Shown: positions 23,480-31,725 of the stretch, in pieces
Layout: each line of letters begins with the position of its first letter
Numbering within the stretch: the first letter of the stretch is position 1
IMG/VR virus record: IMGVR_UViG_3300044714_000062
Location: 1-61,323 of that record
DNA: 61,323 nt
Source of the DNA: a virus
Reading direction: 5' to 3' (one strand)
Notes under the pieces: model-generated
The model's input: only the letters and a program-made list of their open reading frames with translations
Database searches by the model: none
What the model was told of the DNA's origin: nothing
Made by a program: the position numbers and the translations under genes

Positions 23480-24154
23480 CTACAGGGGGGTTGCGGTTGG
23501 CTCAGCGATCACGTCAACATCTCCGTCTTTTGCGACAGGACGATCCTCAAAGGGTTCTTCAGGTCCCGTGTACCCCGGCGATTCGCTGGGCGTCAAGCCC
23601 GTCGGCCCGTCTAGCTGGTTTACGACCGGGGCAACCCACACATGGAACGTCGTGATCGACGCCTGCTGCCGACGCTTGTCCGGTTCGGGACACTCAACTC
23701 TCGGTACGCCGACCATCCTCGACCACTGCAAGTTCGGGATTTCGAGAGCGCCCTGCTGCACCAGCAACATCACCGCCGCCCCGTACAACGAGACCTGCAT
23801 CCGCGCGGACTCTTCAGGCAGGAACTGCTCCACGCCGTCCTTGCCGAGAGCGACGCACCAGACCTGAACCTCGAAGCCCTGCACATACCCCACGCTCGCC
23901 GAGACCTCGGGTTCACCCTCGGGCTCCACGATCACGATGACCGCCGGCAGTTCAGCGTCGGACCACGAGATCGCTTCCGAGGTCCCCCCGTGGTAGCTCT
24001 CGGGGGCTGGCGGCCGCTCTAGGGTTCTGGGGCGGATGCCGTGCTGGCGCTCTACTTCAGCAAGGTACGCGTCGAGCCATGTGCGGAGCGTGGCGAGGAC
24101 GCCCTGCTCGACGTCCCATAGGCTCACCAGGGGGCCAATCAGCGTTTCGGGCAC
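23480..24154 (-). CDS. Tail terminator / head-tail joining protein candidate
   Basis: 224 residues. N-terminus LRTWLDAYLAEVERQHGIRP and central AVIVIVEPEGEPEVSASVGY with FEVQVWCVALGKDG resemble neck proteins of the gpU/terminator type that cap the tail before head joining. Located between connector and sheath, the usual terminator slot. Pro/Glu-rich C-terminal tail of about 35 residues. Confidence 0.65.
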   Translation of the reverse strand: MPETLIGPLVSLWDVEQGVLATLRTWLDAYLAEVERQHGIRPRTLERPPAPESYHGGTSEAISWSDAELPAVIVIVEPEGEPEVSASVGYVQGFEVQVWCVALGKDGVEQFLPEESARMQVSLYGAAVMLLVQQGALEIPNLQWSRMVGVPRVECPEPDKRRQQASITTFHVWVAPVVNQLDGPTGLTPSESPGYTGPEEPFEDRPVAKDGDVDVIAEPTATPL

Positions 24155-24171
24155 CGCGGGCCTCCTGTTAG

Positions 24172-24339
24172 CTATGGGTGCCGTGTGGCGTGCGCTGAAG
24201 CGAGCGTCAGTGTCTCTCCGGGCGTAGCGGGCCGGAAGCCTTTCAGCCAGCGCTCGCGGTCCTGCGCCTCGGTCTGCTGGCGCTCACGGATCAGCTTGTC
24301 GTGCCGTTTACGCCACGCACGGTCAGTCTGTTTACCCAT
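24172..24339 (-). CDS. Small basic protein
   Basis: 55 residues from MGKQTDRAWRKRHDK at 24339, SD aaggac. Highly charged helix. Sits between the connector and the terminator genes; perhaps a packaging or neck assembly factor. No family recognised. Confidence 0.5.
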   Translation of the reverse strand: MGKQTDRAWRKRHDKLIRERQQTEAQDRERWLKGFRPATPGETLTLASAHATRHP

Positions 24340-24356
24340 GTTGGGTCCTTCCCTGT

Positions 24357-25325
24357 CTATGCGAGCGATGGGTGACGTCTCGTGGGGCTGAGCATCGCTA
24401 CGACGTGGTACGGCAGCGCGACGTGCGGTAGCTGCTGTTCGGTGTCGGCCTGCGTTTCGCGGCCTCTCCCGGTCGCCTGCGTGGTCATCCACCACCAGCG
24501 GATCGTCTCCCGGGCGGCCCTAGCGACGTTCCGAGGGACCTGTTCCTGGCCGGCCTGATAGACCACATGCACGCTCTGCTGCGGGTGGGAAGGGTCGTGC
24601 CACCAGTTGTATGTACCACCACCGGAGGTGCGACGCACAATGAGGCCGAGTTCGTCGTGCGTCATCTCGCTATAGACGGACCCCTGTGTTGGGGTGGGCA
24701 CGATCGAGAGGTTGTACTCGATGGGACCACGGAACTCGCTGACCGCCAGAACATTCAGCAATGGACTCGTGCCGGGACCGAACGAGGGCTTGTGTCGGAG
24801 GCTGATCGTGCTGTGGCCACCTTCATACCACTCATCGAACGTCTGCGGGATGATTGGCCCTGTGTGCTCTTCGATCAGCGGCTGGACGTCTTCGATGAGC
24901 CCCACGAGCTCCGCGTCGTGAACGCGGTCGTTAGCGGGGAGGTTCAGCGTTTGCTTGACTTCGGGGAGCGACACGATGAGCCGTTCGCCTGGGGTGAGTA
25001 GGCTCTCTTCGATGCTGATCCAGATGTAGCCGACGGTCGGCCAGCGCATTTTCGCGCCGCCGCCAAGTACGACCTCCCATGATGCGGCGAACTCGCCGAC
25101 TATGGCGGTGTCTTTCGCGCTGAACGTGTACGAGACGTTGCCGCCCACGGGTTCAGTGATGGCCGCTACGCCTGTGAGCGTCACCGGGGTCGCAGAAACC
25201 AAGGAGCGCATCACCAGGCTCACCGTGGCGCCGGTCAGGTTCGCCGGCTGCCCATTGGTGTATGTCAGGGTATCTGTGAGGATCGGGCTCGTGTCGTTCT
25301 GTGCGATCGTGAAATCGGGCTGCAT
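24357..25325 (-). CDS. Head-tail connector with N-terminal Ig-like domain
   Basis: 322 residues. Residues 1-105 form a BppU-N-like beta sandwich (FTIAQNDTSPILTDTLTYTNG, GATVSLVMRS), followed at 115-150 by the helical LPEVKQTLNLPANDRVHDAELVGLIEDV typical of gp6/gp15-like connector rings, then a beta part. A fusion of a baseplate-type Ig domain to a connector is odd and may display the Ig domain around the neck. Confidence 0.6.
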   Translation of the reverse strand: MQPDFTIAQNDTSPILTDTLTYTNGQPANLTGATVSLVMRSLVSATPVTLTGVAAITEPVGGNVSYTFSAKDTAIVGEFAASWEVVLGGGAKMRWPTVGYIWISIEESLLTPGERLIVSLPEVKQTLNLPANDRVHDAELVGLIEDVQPLIEEHTGPIIPQTFDEWYEGGHSTISLRHKPSFGPGTSPLLNVLAVSEFRGPIEYNLSIVPTPTQGSVYSEMTHDELGLIVRRTSGGGTYNWWHDPSHPQQSVHVVYQAGQEQVPRNVARAARETIRWWWMTTQATGRGRETQADTEQQLPHVALPYHVVAMLSPTRRHPSLA

Positions 25326-26956
25326 TAGACCTCCCCAGCGACCGATTCGGGAGACACCAGCCCGGCTAGAACAGGTGTGGCACGGATCTTGAGGCTCCCG
25401 GTACTCGTGGAGTTCGCGGCCTGGAGCAAAACCTGCGTCGGGGCATATAGTGGGAGGGTCGTGAGCCCCGGGTAGAGTTCTTCGCTGGGATACAGGTTTT
25501 CGCTGGGTTGCAGCGCTGGACCGCCAGCTTCGGATACCCCCCCCGCGGGGTTCAGGGCGATATCGGTCGTTGCCGTGTCGGTCAGGCTCCCGCTACTGAC
25601 CCCTACGGCAGCGCTGAGCCCGAGATAAGTGATTGCTGTGACCGCGAGAGCTCCCGTGCTGACCCCAGCGGCGGCATGTAGGTCGATGTGGGCGTTCAGG
25701 AAGAGAGTGCCCGCAGAGACCCCAGCGGCGGCTTCGAGAGGGACCTGTGTCTTGGCGGTGACCCCGAGACTGCCGGTAGTCTGCCCGACCGCGGGTTCTA
25801 GGGCCGTCGCGCCTGTCGTCGTAGCTGTCATCACGCCGCCAGACTGGCCCGCTGCCGCATTCAACGGCACCCCAGCGGTCGTGGTGTCCGTCAGGGACCC
25901 TCCGCTGGTTCCCGCGGCTGCCCCGAGCATGACTTGCGTCGGTGCTGTCGCGGGAAGGCTTGGCTGCCCTGGGTAGAGTTCTTCGCCCGGGTAGAGCCCT
26001 TCTTCGGGTTCGAGACCCGGTCCACCGGCTTCTGAGTGGCCAGCTGCGGCCTGTAGCGCGATCTGGGTAGGTGCCGTGACGGCCACGGATGGCCCACTGG
26101 CTCCCCCTGCGGGCGCAAGCGGCGCTAGGGCTGCTGCTGTGAGCGCGGCGCTTGCAGCACTCGTCCCCGCAGCTGGGTGGAGGTCGAGATGGGCGTCGAG
26201 GAAGATTTCACCGCCGCTGATGCCTGCCGCTACACCCAGGGGCGCGCTCGTGGGGGCTGTGACCGCGAGGCTTCCCCCGCTCGACCCCGCGGCGGGATTC
26301 AACGCTACGGGGATCGGTGCGGGCGCAGCTTGGTACGCGGCGATCAGGCCAGCCCAGGTGCCCGTGCTCGAGAACGAGCCCGTAGCGGTCGCTTTGCTCC
26401 CCGCCGTGGGTGCTAGCAGGTACTCGGCGCCCAGGGAGCCACCGGTCTGGTCGGCGCCCGTCAAGCCCGTCGCACTCCCCCCCGCGGTGAACGTCCCAAG
26501 GGATGCTGTGCTACCGAAGACCCCTACCCATGCGTCGCCTTCAAGGAGGTTCCCCGTCGTCGGGCCTGCCGAGACGGAGGTCCCTATCCCGCTACCGTTG
26601 CCGCTCGTGTCGAACCAGCTCGCGGACTTGACCCCCGAGAACTCGAAGGCCGCGGCCTCAACGACGAGGCTGGCGCCAAAACCGTTGACGCTAATCGACG
26701 TGACACCCGTTTTGGTGATCCTCGCGGAGAAGACCATGACGGTGATCGCTACACCACTCGTGATTTCCGCGTCCAGGTTGTAGGTCGTACCCGAGCTGTC
26801 GGAGCATGACGCGGCCCCTGTGGCCGCTGCGGTCGCGACAGCGACGACCAGGGTATTGCCGACTGCGCCAGCTGTGATTGGGAGCGTGACGGAACCCCCG
26901 CCGAGCGGGCTCGTGGTAGCTATTTGGCCGCTATTGCGGACGAGCGCAATCGACAT
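25325..26956 (-). CDS. Repeat-rich head fibre or decoration protein
   Basis: 543 residues. Residues 1-210 form a beta domain (ITAGAVGNTLVVAVATAA; VEAAAFEFSGVKSASWFD) like surface lectin or adhesin domains. Residues 215-530 are about a dozen degenerate repeats of roughly 22-28 residues centred on LxAAAGxSxGSLxxTA, broken twice by LYPGEELYPG or LYPSEELYPG linkers. Composition suggests an elongated beta fibre. Its location between capsid and connector genes points to a head or neck fibre rather than a tail fibre. Confidence 0.55.
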   Translation of the reverse strand: MSIALVRNSGQIATTSPLGGGSVTLPITAGAVGNTLVVAVATAAATGAASCSDSSGTTYNLDAEITSGVAITVMVFSARITKTGVTSISVNGFGASLVVEAAAFEFSGVKSASWFDTSGNGSGIGTSVSAGPTTGNLLEGDAWVGVFGSTASLGTFTAGGSATGLTGADQTGGSLGAEYLLAPTAGSKATATGSFSSTGTWAGLIAAYQAAPAPIPVALNPAAGSSGGSLAVTAPTSAPLGVAAGISGGEIFLDAHLDLHPAAGTSAASAALTAAALAPLAPAGGASGPSVAVTAPTQIALQAAAGHSEAGGPGLEPEEGLYPGEELYPGQPSLPATAPTQVMLGAAAGTSGGSLTDTTTAGVPLNAAAGQSGGVMTATTTGATALEPAVGQTTGSLGVTAKTQVPLEAAAGVSAGTLFLNAHIDLHAAAGVSTGALAVTAITYLGLSAAVGVSSGSLTDTATTDIALNPAGGVSEAGGPALQPSENLYPSEELYPGLTTLPLYAPTQVLLQAANSTSTGSLKIRATPVLAGLVSPESVAGEV

Positions 26957-26981
26957 TGCTCCTCCTCACGCAAAGCGGCAG

Positions 26982-28211
26982 TCACGGGGTGAAAGATTCT
27001 ATCGCTTCGAGGGTCTGCCACGGGAGTTTGGGTACGAAGCTGCCGGAGCCACTAAGTTCCTCGGTGATATGCGGCAGCGCTTTGTCTTCCCATGATTTGG
27101 GTGACCATTCTTTGGCCTGGAAACGCCAGTCTGCTGGGGCGCCATAGGTCGGGTCGATGTCAACCCAGGCGTACGGCGAGCCGATATCGACCTGGCTCTC
27201 CAACGGGATACCGACCCCCCTCGCCCCGATATTGTCGGGGACGAATGCCCCGTGCTTGCGGACCGCTTCGTAGATCGCTTTGGCGATCGTCCCGAGACTC
27301 GCGTATTCGCTCGCGCGTGATTCCTTCGGGAAGGCTAGGAACGTGCCATCGGGTACCGCGTCAACATGAGGATAGGCAGGGTTGGGTTTACCTTCGTATT
27401 CTTCTGAGATCAATGAGTCGTATTTGCCTGCGCCGGAGTCGCTGCGTGTCGCAGGGGAAACCCATCCGGGGCCGGTCACGGGAAGAATGAGCGCGATGGC
27501 GTGGTTGATTTCTCCATCGAGTAGGACGTTGATGATGTCCTGCCACATAATCATCCCGCCGAGCATCGCTAGCGACGAGGCGCGGATACCCCAGTTGTTC
27601 GGCCATACCCCGCTGAATGACGAGAGCCCTTTCAGGTAGCCCCCCCACCGGGCCGTGAACGGCCCCGTTTCTTCAGCGCCGTGCGCTTCGAACTTCCAGA
27701 ACTCCCACATCTCACTCGTGTCGAGGTTGATGATCGTCACGCTTTTATCGGAGTTGTTTGGGTCCGCGATGTGTTTCGCCGCGATAGTCGCCGCCGGGGG
27801 GATGGGGACGGCAGCCCACGTTCTTCCGAGACCGTTGTTTTCCGCTTCGGGGAGTTCTTCCCCCGTTTCGGTGACATGCGCGACCCTTACCTTAGGGACC
27901 GCGCTATTGACGAAATAGAAGGTCGAGGAGGGCGTCGAGAGACCGGAGTAGAAGCGCCCCGTGGATGTGCACCCCGGTATCTTGCCGCCCGTGTACGCGG
28001 ACCCATAGAAGTTGGGGGCCGCTTCCGCGTTGTAGCTGTACGCCGGGTCGGTGTAATGCATCTGGTTGGCGAGCATAAGTGCCAGTTCTTGACTCGCGGC
28101 ACGCGGGGCTTTCGTCATGTCCCGCTGAAAAATGTTGGTCGGCGCGAATAGGCTAATCGGAGTAGCCGCGGACACGCCGAACGCACTTCCGCTGAAGAGG
28201 AGCGAGCTCAT
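26982..28211 (-). CDS. Large virion-associated protein of unknown fold
   Basis: 409 residues. Features include a hydrophobic N-terminus (SSLLFSGSAFGVSAATPISL), NGLGRTWAAVPIPPAA, SEMWEFWKFEA, WGIRASSLAMLGGMIMWQDI, EINHAIALILPV and a late GVGIPLESQVDIGSPYAW. Proteins with the ASxLxxLGGxI and IxHAIALxxP motifs occur as secreted proteins in actinobacteria, so this may be a captured host surface protein used as an adhesin. 26-bp spacing to the next gene. Confidence 0.5.
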   Translation of the reverse strand: MSSLLFSGSAFGVSAATPISLFAPTNIFQRDMTKAPRAASQELALMLANQMHYTDPAYSYNAEAAPNFYGSAYTGGKIPGCTSTGRFYSGLSTPSSTFYFVNSAVPKVRVAHVTETGEELPEAENNGLGRTWAAVPIPPAATIAAKHIADPNNSDKSVTIINLDTSEMWEFWKFEAHGAEETGPFTARWGGYLKGLSSFSGVWPNNWGIRASSLAMLGGMIMWQDIINVLLDGEINHAIALILPVTGPGWVSPATRSDSGAGKYDSLISEEYEGKPNPAYPHVDAVPDGTFLAFPKESRASEYASLGTIAKAIYEAVRKHGAFVPDNIGARGVGIPLESQVDIGSPYAWVDIDPTYGAPADWRFQAKEWSPKSWEDKALPHITEELSGSGSFVPKLPWQTLEAIESFTP

Positions 28212-29320
28212 TATGCGAAGCCCATACGAGGGAGCAGAAATTTACCGCCCACTTCCAAGGCTGCAGGAGTCACGGGCGAAGGAAGTGAGCTAGGTATCGT
28301 CTGGCCTGTATTTCCTAGCGCAGCGGTCCGAGGGGATTGGATCTGCAAGTTGTTCTGGATTTCCCGGCTGTACAGTGAGATGCAGGTCCCGGACGTCACA
28401 ACCTCGCACAGAACCGCGTAAAGCAATTCAGGAGCCGACCCCGATTCAATTTGGCTTTCTAGCTTCAAGGCGCATGGCGTATTGGCTTTCAACGGTACAT
28501 TTGTCGCTGAAGTAAAGTCAGCGCTGTGCCCGAGCAATTCATATTTGGCGTTGAGTACAGCGACCCACAGGTGGGTTCGTTTGGTTGGTTCAGTCTCCAG
28601 GGCATCCACAGCGAAAACTACGGCATTGATTTTCGTTTTAGGCGATGTAGGAATCGCCGCCAACACGGGAGTGCCGCTCGGGACCGCCAGGGCGGTGATC
28701 GCAGCAGCTCGCGGGCTCGCAGCATCGTTGTTCGCGACCTCCGCCCGTTCTTCGTTCGTTCCGGCTTCGGGGGTTGTATAGGTTTTAACGGCAGACAATC
28801 GCAGCAATACAAGAGGATTGAAGCCTTCGGACCCCGTTTCTCCCTTTTCGCCCCTCGGTGAGCACAGGATCGCCCAATGGGCACCCCCGTCCATCGTGAG
28901 GAGCACATAGGTGTTCTGTTCGTTCGGCCCCGTGTTAGTCGCAGGGAGAGGCCCGTTGAGGACCGTGAAGGCGTTGGATACCGCGATAGCGTGACCACCC
29001 GCGGCGTTCTGGGTGACCTTCGCGAGCACGACACTCGTTTCCGGCCTGGCGCCCGTCGGGGGCACCAGCGTGACGGCACCCTTGGCGACGTAGGTATGGT
29101 TCTCGACGTAGGTTGTCCCTTCGGTGAGTGACGGGGAGATTTCCCCTTCGACTTCGCCGTGTGATTTGGTGAGGCCGGTATCCACCGAACTCGGCAGCGG
29201 TATCGCCCCGCTAGTCACCTGCGCGGCCAAAGCTTCTTCGGCGGCATTCAGGTTCTGCCGGTCGAGCGCGGTCGGTTCCGGTTCACCTTTGTTTTTCCAC
29301 GGGAAGACGGAAAGCGCCAT
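28211..29320 (-). CDS. Fibre protein with short collagen-like motif
   Basis: 369 residues. N-terminal helix (LDRQNLNAAEEALAAQVTSG), a beta module with TYVENHTYVAKGAV, then a short GEKGETGSEG collagen-like stretch near residue 155, followed by a jelly-roll-like C-terminal domain. This layout (attachment domain, triple-helix spacer, receptor domain) suits a trimeric fibre. Overlaps the next gene by 1 bp. Confidence 0.6.
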   Translation of the reverse strand: MALSVFPWKNKGEPEPTALDRQNLNAAEEALAAQVTSGAIPLPSSVDTGLTKSHGEVEGEISPSLTEGTTYVENHTYVAKGAVTLVPPTGARPETSVVLAKVTQNAAGGHAIAVSNAFTVLNGPLPATNTGPNEQNTYVLLTMDGGAHWAILCSPRGEKGETGSEGFNPLVLLRLSAVKTYTTPEAGTNEERAEVANNDAASPRAAAITALAVPSGTPVLAAIPTSPKTKINAVVFAVDALETEPTKRTHLWVAVLNAKYELLGHSADFTSATNVPLKANTPCALKLESQIESGSAPELLYAVLCEVVTSGTCISLYSREIQNNLQIQSPRTAALGNTGQTIPSSLPSPVTPAALEVGGKFLLPRMGFA

Positions 29321-29324
29321 CGGG

Positions 29325-29741
29325 TTACACCAAGGTCAGGGAGAGAACTTCCGCCGCAATAGACGCCGGGGTCTGAGTAGTCGAGATCACCGTGGATGCG
29401 GCGGTCCCCCACATGATGACGTTCCCTTTGCCCGTTTCTTTATTGTCGCACACCGCCCACGCGATGATCGTCGAAGTGCCCCCGGTACAGGCGGCAAACG
29501 TAAAGGCTTCTTTGTTGTTGATCGAACTCGGCGTCCCAGCGACAGCGGAGTTCAACACCGACGCTGGAACTTCCTTGCGGGCATACCCCGTGTAGGTCGC
29601 CTCTGTGATCGTGGCACCCGTGTTGCTGTTAGTCGGTACCACGGTTAGCAACGCCAGCCACATCACGGGCAGTGTGAGTTCTTTCTTCCCCGACACATGT
29701 TCAAGGGTTTTTGTCGCGTACGCTTGGCTGAAACCCGACAT
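29325..29741 (-). CDS. Conserved phage structural protein (decoration type)
   Basis: 138 residues, all beta. LTLPVMWLALLTVVPTNSNTG, TEATYTGYARKEVP, SINNKEAFTFAACTGG and KGNVIMWGTAAS follow the widespread phage pattern of a small structural protein with gYaR, N-x-x-x-F and GN-x-x-x-WG elements. Probably a decoration or fibre subunit. Confidence 0.65.
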   Translation of the reverse strand: MSGFSQAYATKTLEHVSGKKELTLPVMWLALLTVVPTNSNTGATITEATYTGYARKEVPASVLNSAVAGTPSSINNKEAFTFAACTGGTSTIIAWAVCDNKETGKGNVIMWGTAASTVISTTQTPASIAAEVLSLTLV

Positions 29742-29744
29742 TGC

Positions 29745-30089
29745 CTAGCCTCCGATTCCGATTTGTACAGGCCCAGGGGTCTGTTCATGGTCCGCCAGTG
29801 CTGGCGCCCCAAGGGCATCCAAGCCGGCCTCTGTCATCTTCCACCGGCCATCCGTCTCCTCCGCCAGACCCCTCTCTCGCAGCCCCCCTAGGAAGGCTGC
29901 TACCTGGTCTTCGGTGCGCCCCGGGATACTCCGATCTCCCAGCAGTCGCGCCGTCAGCTCCCCCACGCTGTACGAGCGGACGCTCTCCTTCGCTCCGCCA
30001 TCAAGCTCCGCCCGGATAAAAGCCTCCTCGTCCGCAGCCCAGACGGGGAGATGACCCAGGACCCGACGCTCGGTATCCGATGCGAACAT
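29745..30089 (-). CDS. Winged-helix-like small protein in the head operon
   Basis: 114 residues. VGELTARLLGDRSIPGRTEDQVAAFLGGLRERGLAEETDGRWKMTEAG reads as a winged-helix unit with the recognition helix and wing. A DNA-binding-type domain among structural genes is unexpected; it could be a late regulator or a protein-interaction wHTH. Spacing 3 bp from the next gene. Confidence 0.5.
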   Translation of the reverse strand: MFASDTERRVLGHLPVWAADEEAFIRAELDGGAKESVRSYSVGELTARLLGDRSIPGRTEDQVAAFLGGLRERGLAEETDGRWKMTEAGLDALGAPALADHEQTPGPVQIGIGG

Positions 30090-30101
30090 TTGGCCTCCTA
30101 G

Positions 30102-30461
30102 CTAGATAAAAATGACTTGAAAAGTGTCCGGCGGCGACACGGCCCTGAACCGCAGTTCTGTGACCCCGGACGCCAACGGGAGCGAGAAGAACCCCTGTGC
30201 GAGCATCGCCAGCCCCGTATCCCCACTGTCGAGGTTTGTACGCAACGTGACCTGCGACACTTGTTCGCCGCCGATCGTGAAGATCCCCGCGACCTGCACC
30301 GCTTCCCCCGGCACCCTCACCACAAAGTCCGTGTTGGGAGCGAGTTCGCAGTTGATGATCTCGCTGATCGCCGCTTTCCCCGAGACCGTGTTGGGGCCTA
30401 CCGTAACCTGGCCGATCAACAGGCCGTCAGCCATGCCGCCCAAGGTAAGACTGCCAGCCAT
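30102..30461 (-). CDS. Small beta-rich structural protein
   Basis: 119 residues. MAGSLTLGGMADGLLIGQVTVGPNTV followed by strands (DFVVRVPGEAVQVAGIFTIGG). Fits a capsid decoration or neck protein by composition and neighbours. No family recognised. Confidence 0.55.
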   Translation of the reverse strand: MAGSLTLGGMADGLLIGQVTVGPNTVSGKAAISEIINCELAPNTDFVVRVPGEAVQVAGIFTIGGEQVSQVTLRTNLDSGDTGLAMLAQGFFSLPLASGVTELRFRAVSPPDTFQVIFI

Positions 30462-30772
30462 CAGGGTCCCTCGATACGGATGATCGGTTCATCGACGAGG
30501 CCGCGCCTCCGCGCGTCCCGGCGACAGTACCGTTCACACTTCGCCACCAGCCGTTCGCGCGACCTAGCACTCTTCACGCCGTTCTCGGGGCACCCGATCC
30601 CCACGATGATCGTCGCCCACCACGGGGACAGCCATGAGCCATAGTCCCTGTGGAGGCGGATCGTGTACCGGCCCTCCAAGATGCGGATGACGCCGGGCGC
30701 TCGTCGGTCGCGGTACGCGACCACATTCTCTGGGGGGCGCGCGGGCATCGGGTTCCCCTGGAGTGGCATCAT
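30461..30772 (-). CDS. Small basic hypothetical protein
   Basis: 103 residues from MMPLQGNPM at 30772, preceded by SD ggaggag and overlapping the upstream stop. It has VVAYRDRRAPGVIRILEGRYTIRLHRD and an Arg/Cys-rich helix (RLVAKCERYCRRDARRRG). Possibly nucleic-acid binding. Confidence 0.5.
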   Translation of the reverse strand: MMPLQGNPMPARPPENVVAYRDRRAPGVIRILEGRYTIRLHRDYGSWLSPWWATIIVGIGCPENGVKSARSRERLVAKCERYCRRDARRRGLVDEPIIRIEGP

Positions 30773-31047
30773 GCGACCTCCTCCATGCACTCAGGGCACC
30801 TCGCCGCGATCACGTCATGCTCACAGCGCGGCATCGGACGGCGACCCCGGCGCGGCTTCTCGGGGACCACTGTCTCCATCACAGTCGCGTCCTGCGTGGT
30901 CTCCATAGCCGTCTCCCCCACGCCCATGCGGGCGAGTTCGACATCCATATTGCGGACAATGCCGCGATCCCCGCGAGCCCGAGCGTTAGCCCGGGTCTCG
31001 CGGAACATCGCTATCTTCGCGGCACGCCCTGTCTCAACTACCCGCAT
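30769..31047 (-). CDS. Small protein with C-terminal zinc motif
   Basis: 92 residues from ATG 31047, 3 bp after the upstream stop. A basic helical N-terminus (RRGRRPMPR later) leads to RCEHDVIAARCPEC, a compact zinc-binding end. Longer upstream frame is rejected because it overlaps the decoration gene. Confidence 0.5.
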   Translation of the reverse strand: MRVVETGRAAKIAMFRETRANARARGDRGIVRNMDVELARMGVGETAMETTQDATVMETVVPEKPRRGRRPMPRCEHDVIAARCPECMEEVA

Positions 31048-31049
31048 CG

Positions 31050-31715
31050 CTACTTGAGGAACACGACAGGCGCGGCGGCCTGGAGCGTGAACGTTTCCAG
31101 TTTCGCCGGGGCCGTACCGGTTGCCGAGAGCGCCGTTTTGAAGCACGGCAGCGGGGCACCCGAGAACCACGGGTAGTGTTTCGCCCCGGACGACGCTTTG
31201 GTCAGCGCCGTAGCCGCCGTTTCGATCGTTGCCAGCCCAGGGACGGCCGTGGATGCCACCGCGTACAGTGACACGTACAGCCACCCATGCGGTGCGTTCC
31301 CGGGTTCGACCAGGACGGGTTTTTCGAGTTCCGCTTCATATGTTTCCGTTTTCCCGATTAGCGTTGCACCCGTAGCGTCTTTGCTCTGGGCCAACAGCGC
31401 GGGGAGGGTCGTGTCTTCCCCGGACACCAATGTGGAGAGTCCGGAGTACAGGGCGACGAAAAAGTGTTCGCCGCCTTCCGTGGATGCCGAGGTCGAACGA
31501 ACCCCGATCTTGTTGATTTCCACCCCATACGGAAGGGCGATCGGGACCGTTGTGATTTCAGCCGTTTTCAACGCGGCAGCAGTCGCAACCATCGCGCTAC
31601 CGGGTGCAGCATTTGTCCACATCGGGACATCGCTCTGCGCGATGTTATTCTGCTGCCCCCAAATGCTCCACAGGGGGTTCTGCTGCGGAAACCGTCCGCT
31701 GACGAGATCAGACAT
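31050..31715 (-). CDS. Head decoration protein candidate
   Basis: 221 residues from MSDLVSGRFPQQNPLW at 31715, SD aaggaga. Beta-rich: VPIALPYGVEINKIGVRST, HFFVALYSGLSTL, HGWLYVSLYAVAS, ending with FTLQAAAPVVFLK. Directly downstream (10 bp) of the larger major capsid gene, the usual place for an abundant decoration or fibre-base protein. Confidence 0.6.
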   Translation of the reverse strand: MSDLVSGRFPQQNPLWSIWGQQNNIAQSDVPMWTNAAPGSAMVATAAALKTAEITTVPIALPYGVEINKIGVRSTSASTEGGEHFFVALYSGLSTLVSGEDTTLPALLAQSKDATGATLIGKTETYEAELEKPVLVEPGNAPHGWLYVSLYAVASTAVPGLATIETAATALTKASSGAKHYPWFSGAPLPCFKTALSATGTAPAKLETFTLQAAAPVVFLK

Positions 31716-31725
31716 GTCTTCTCCT

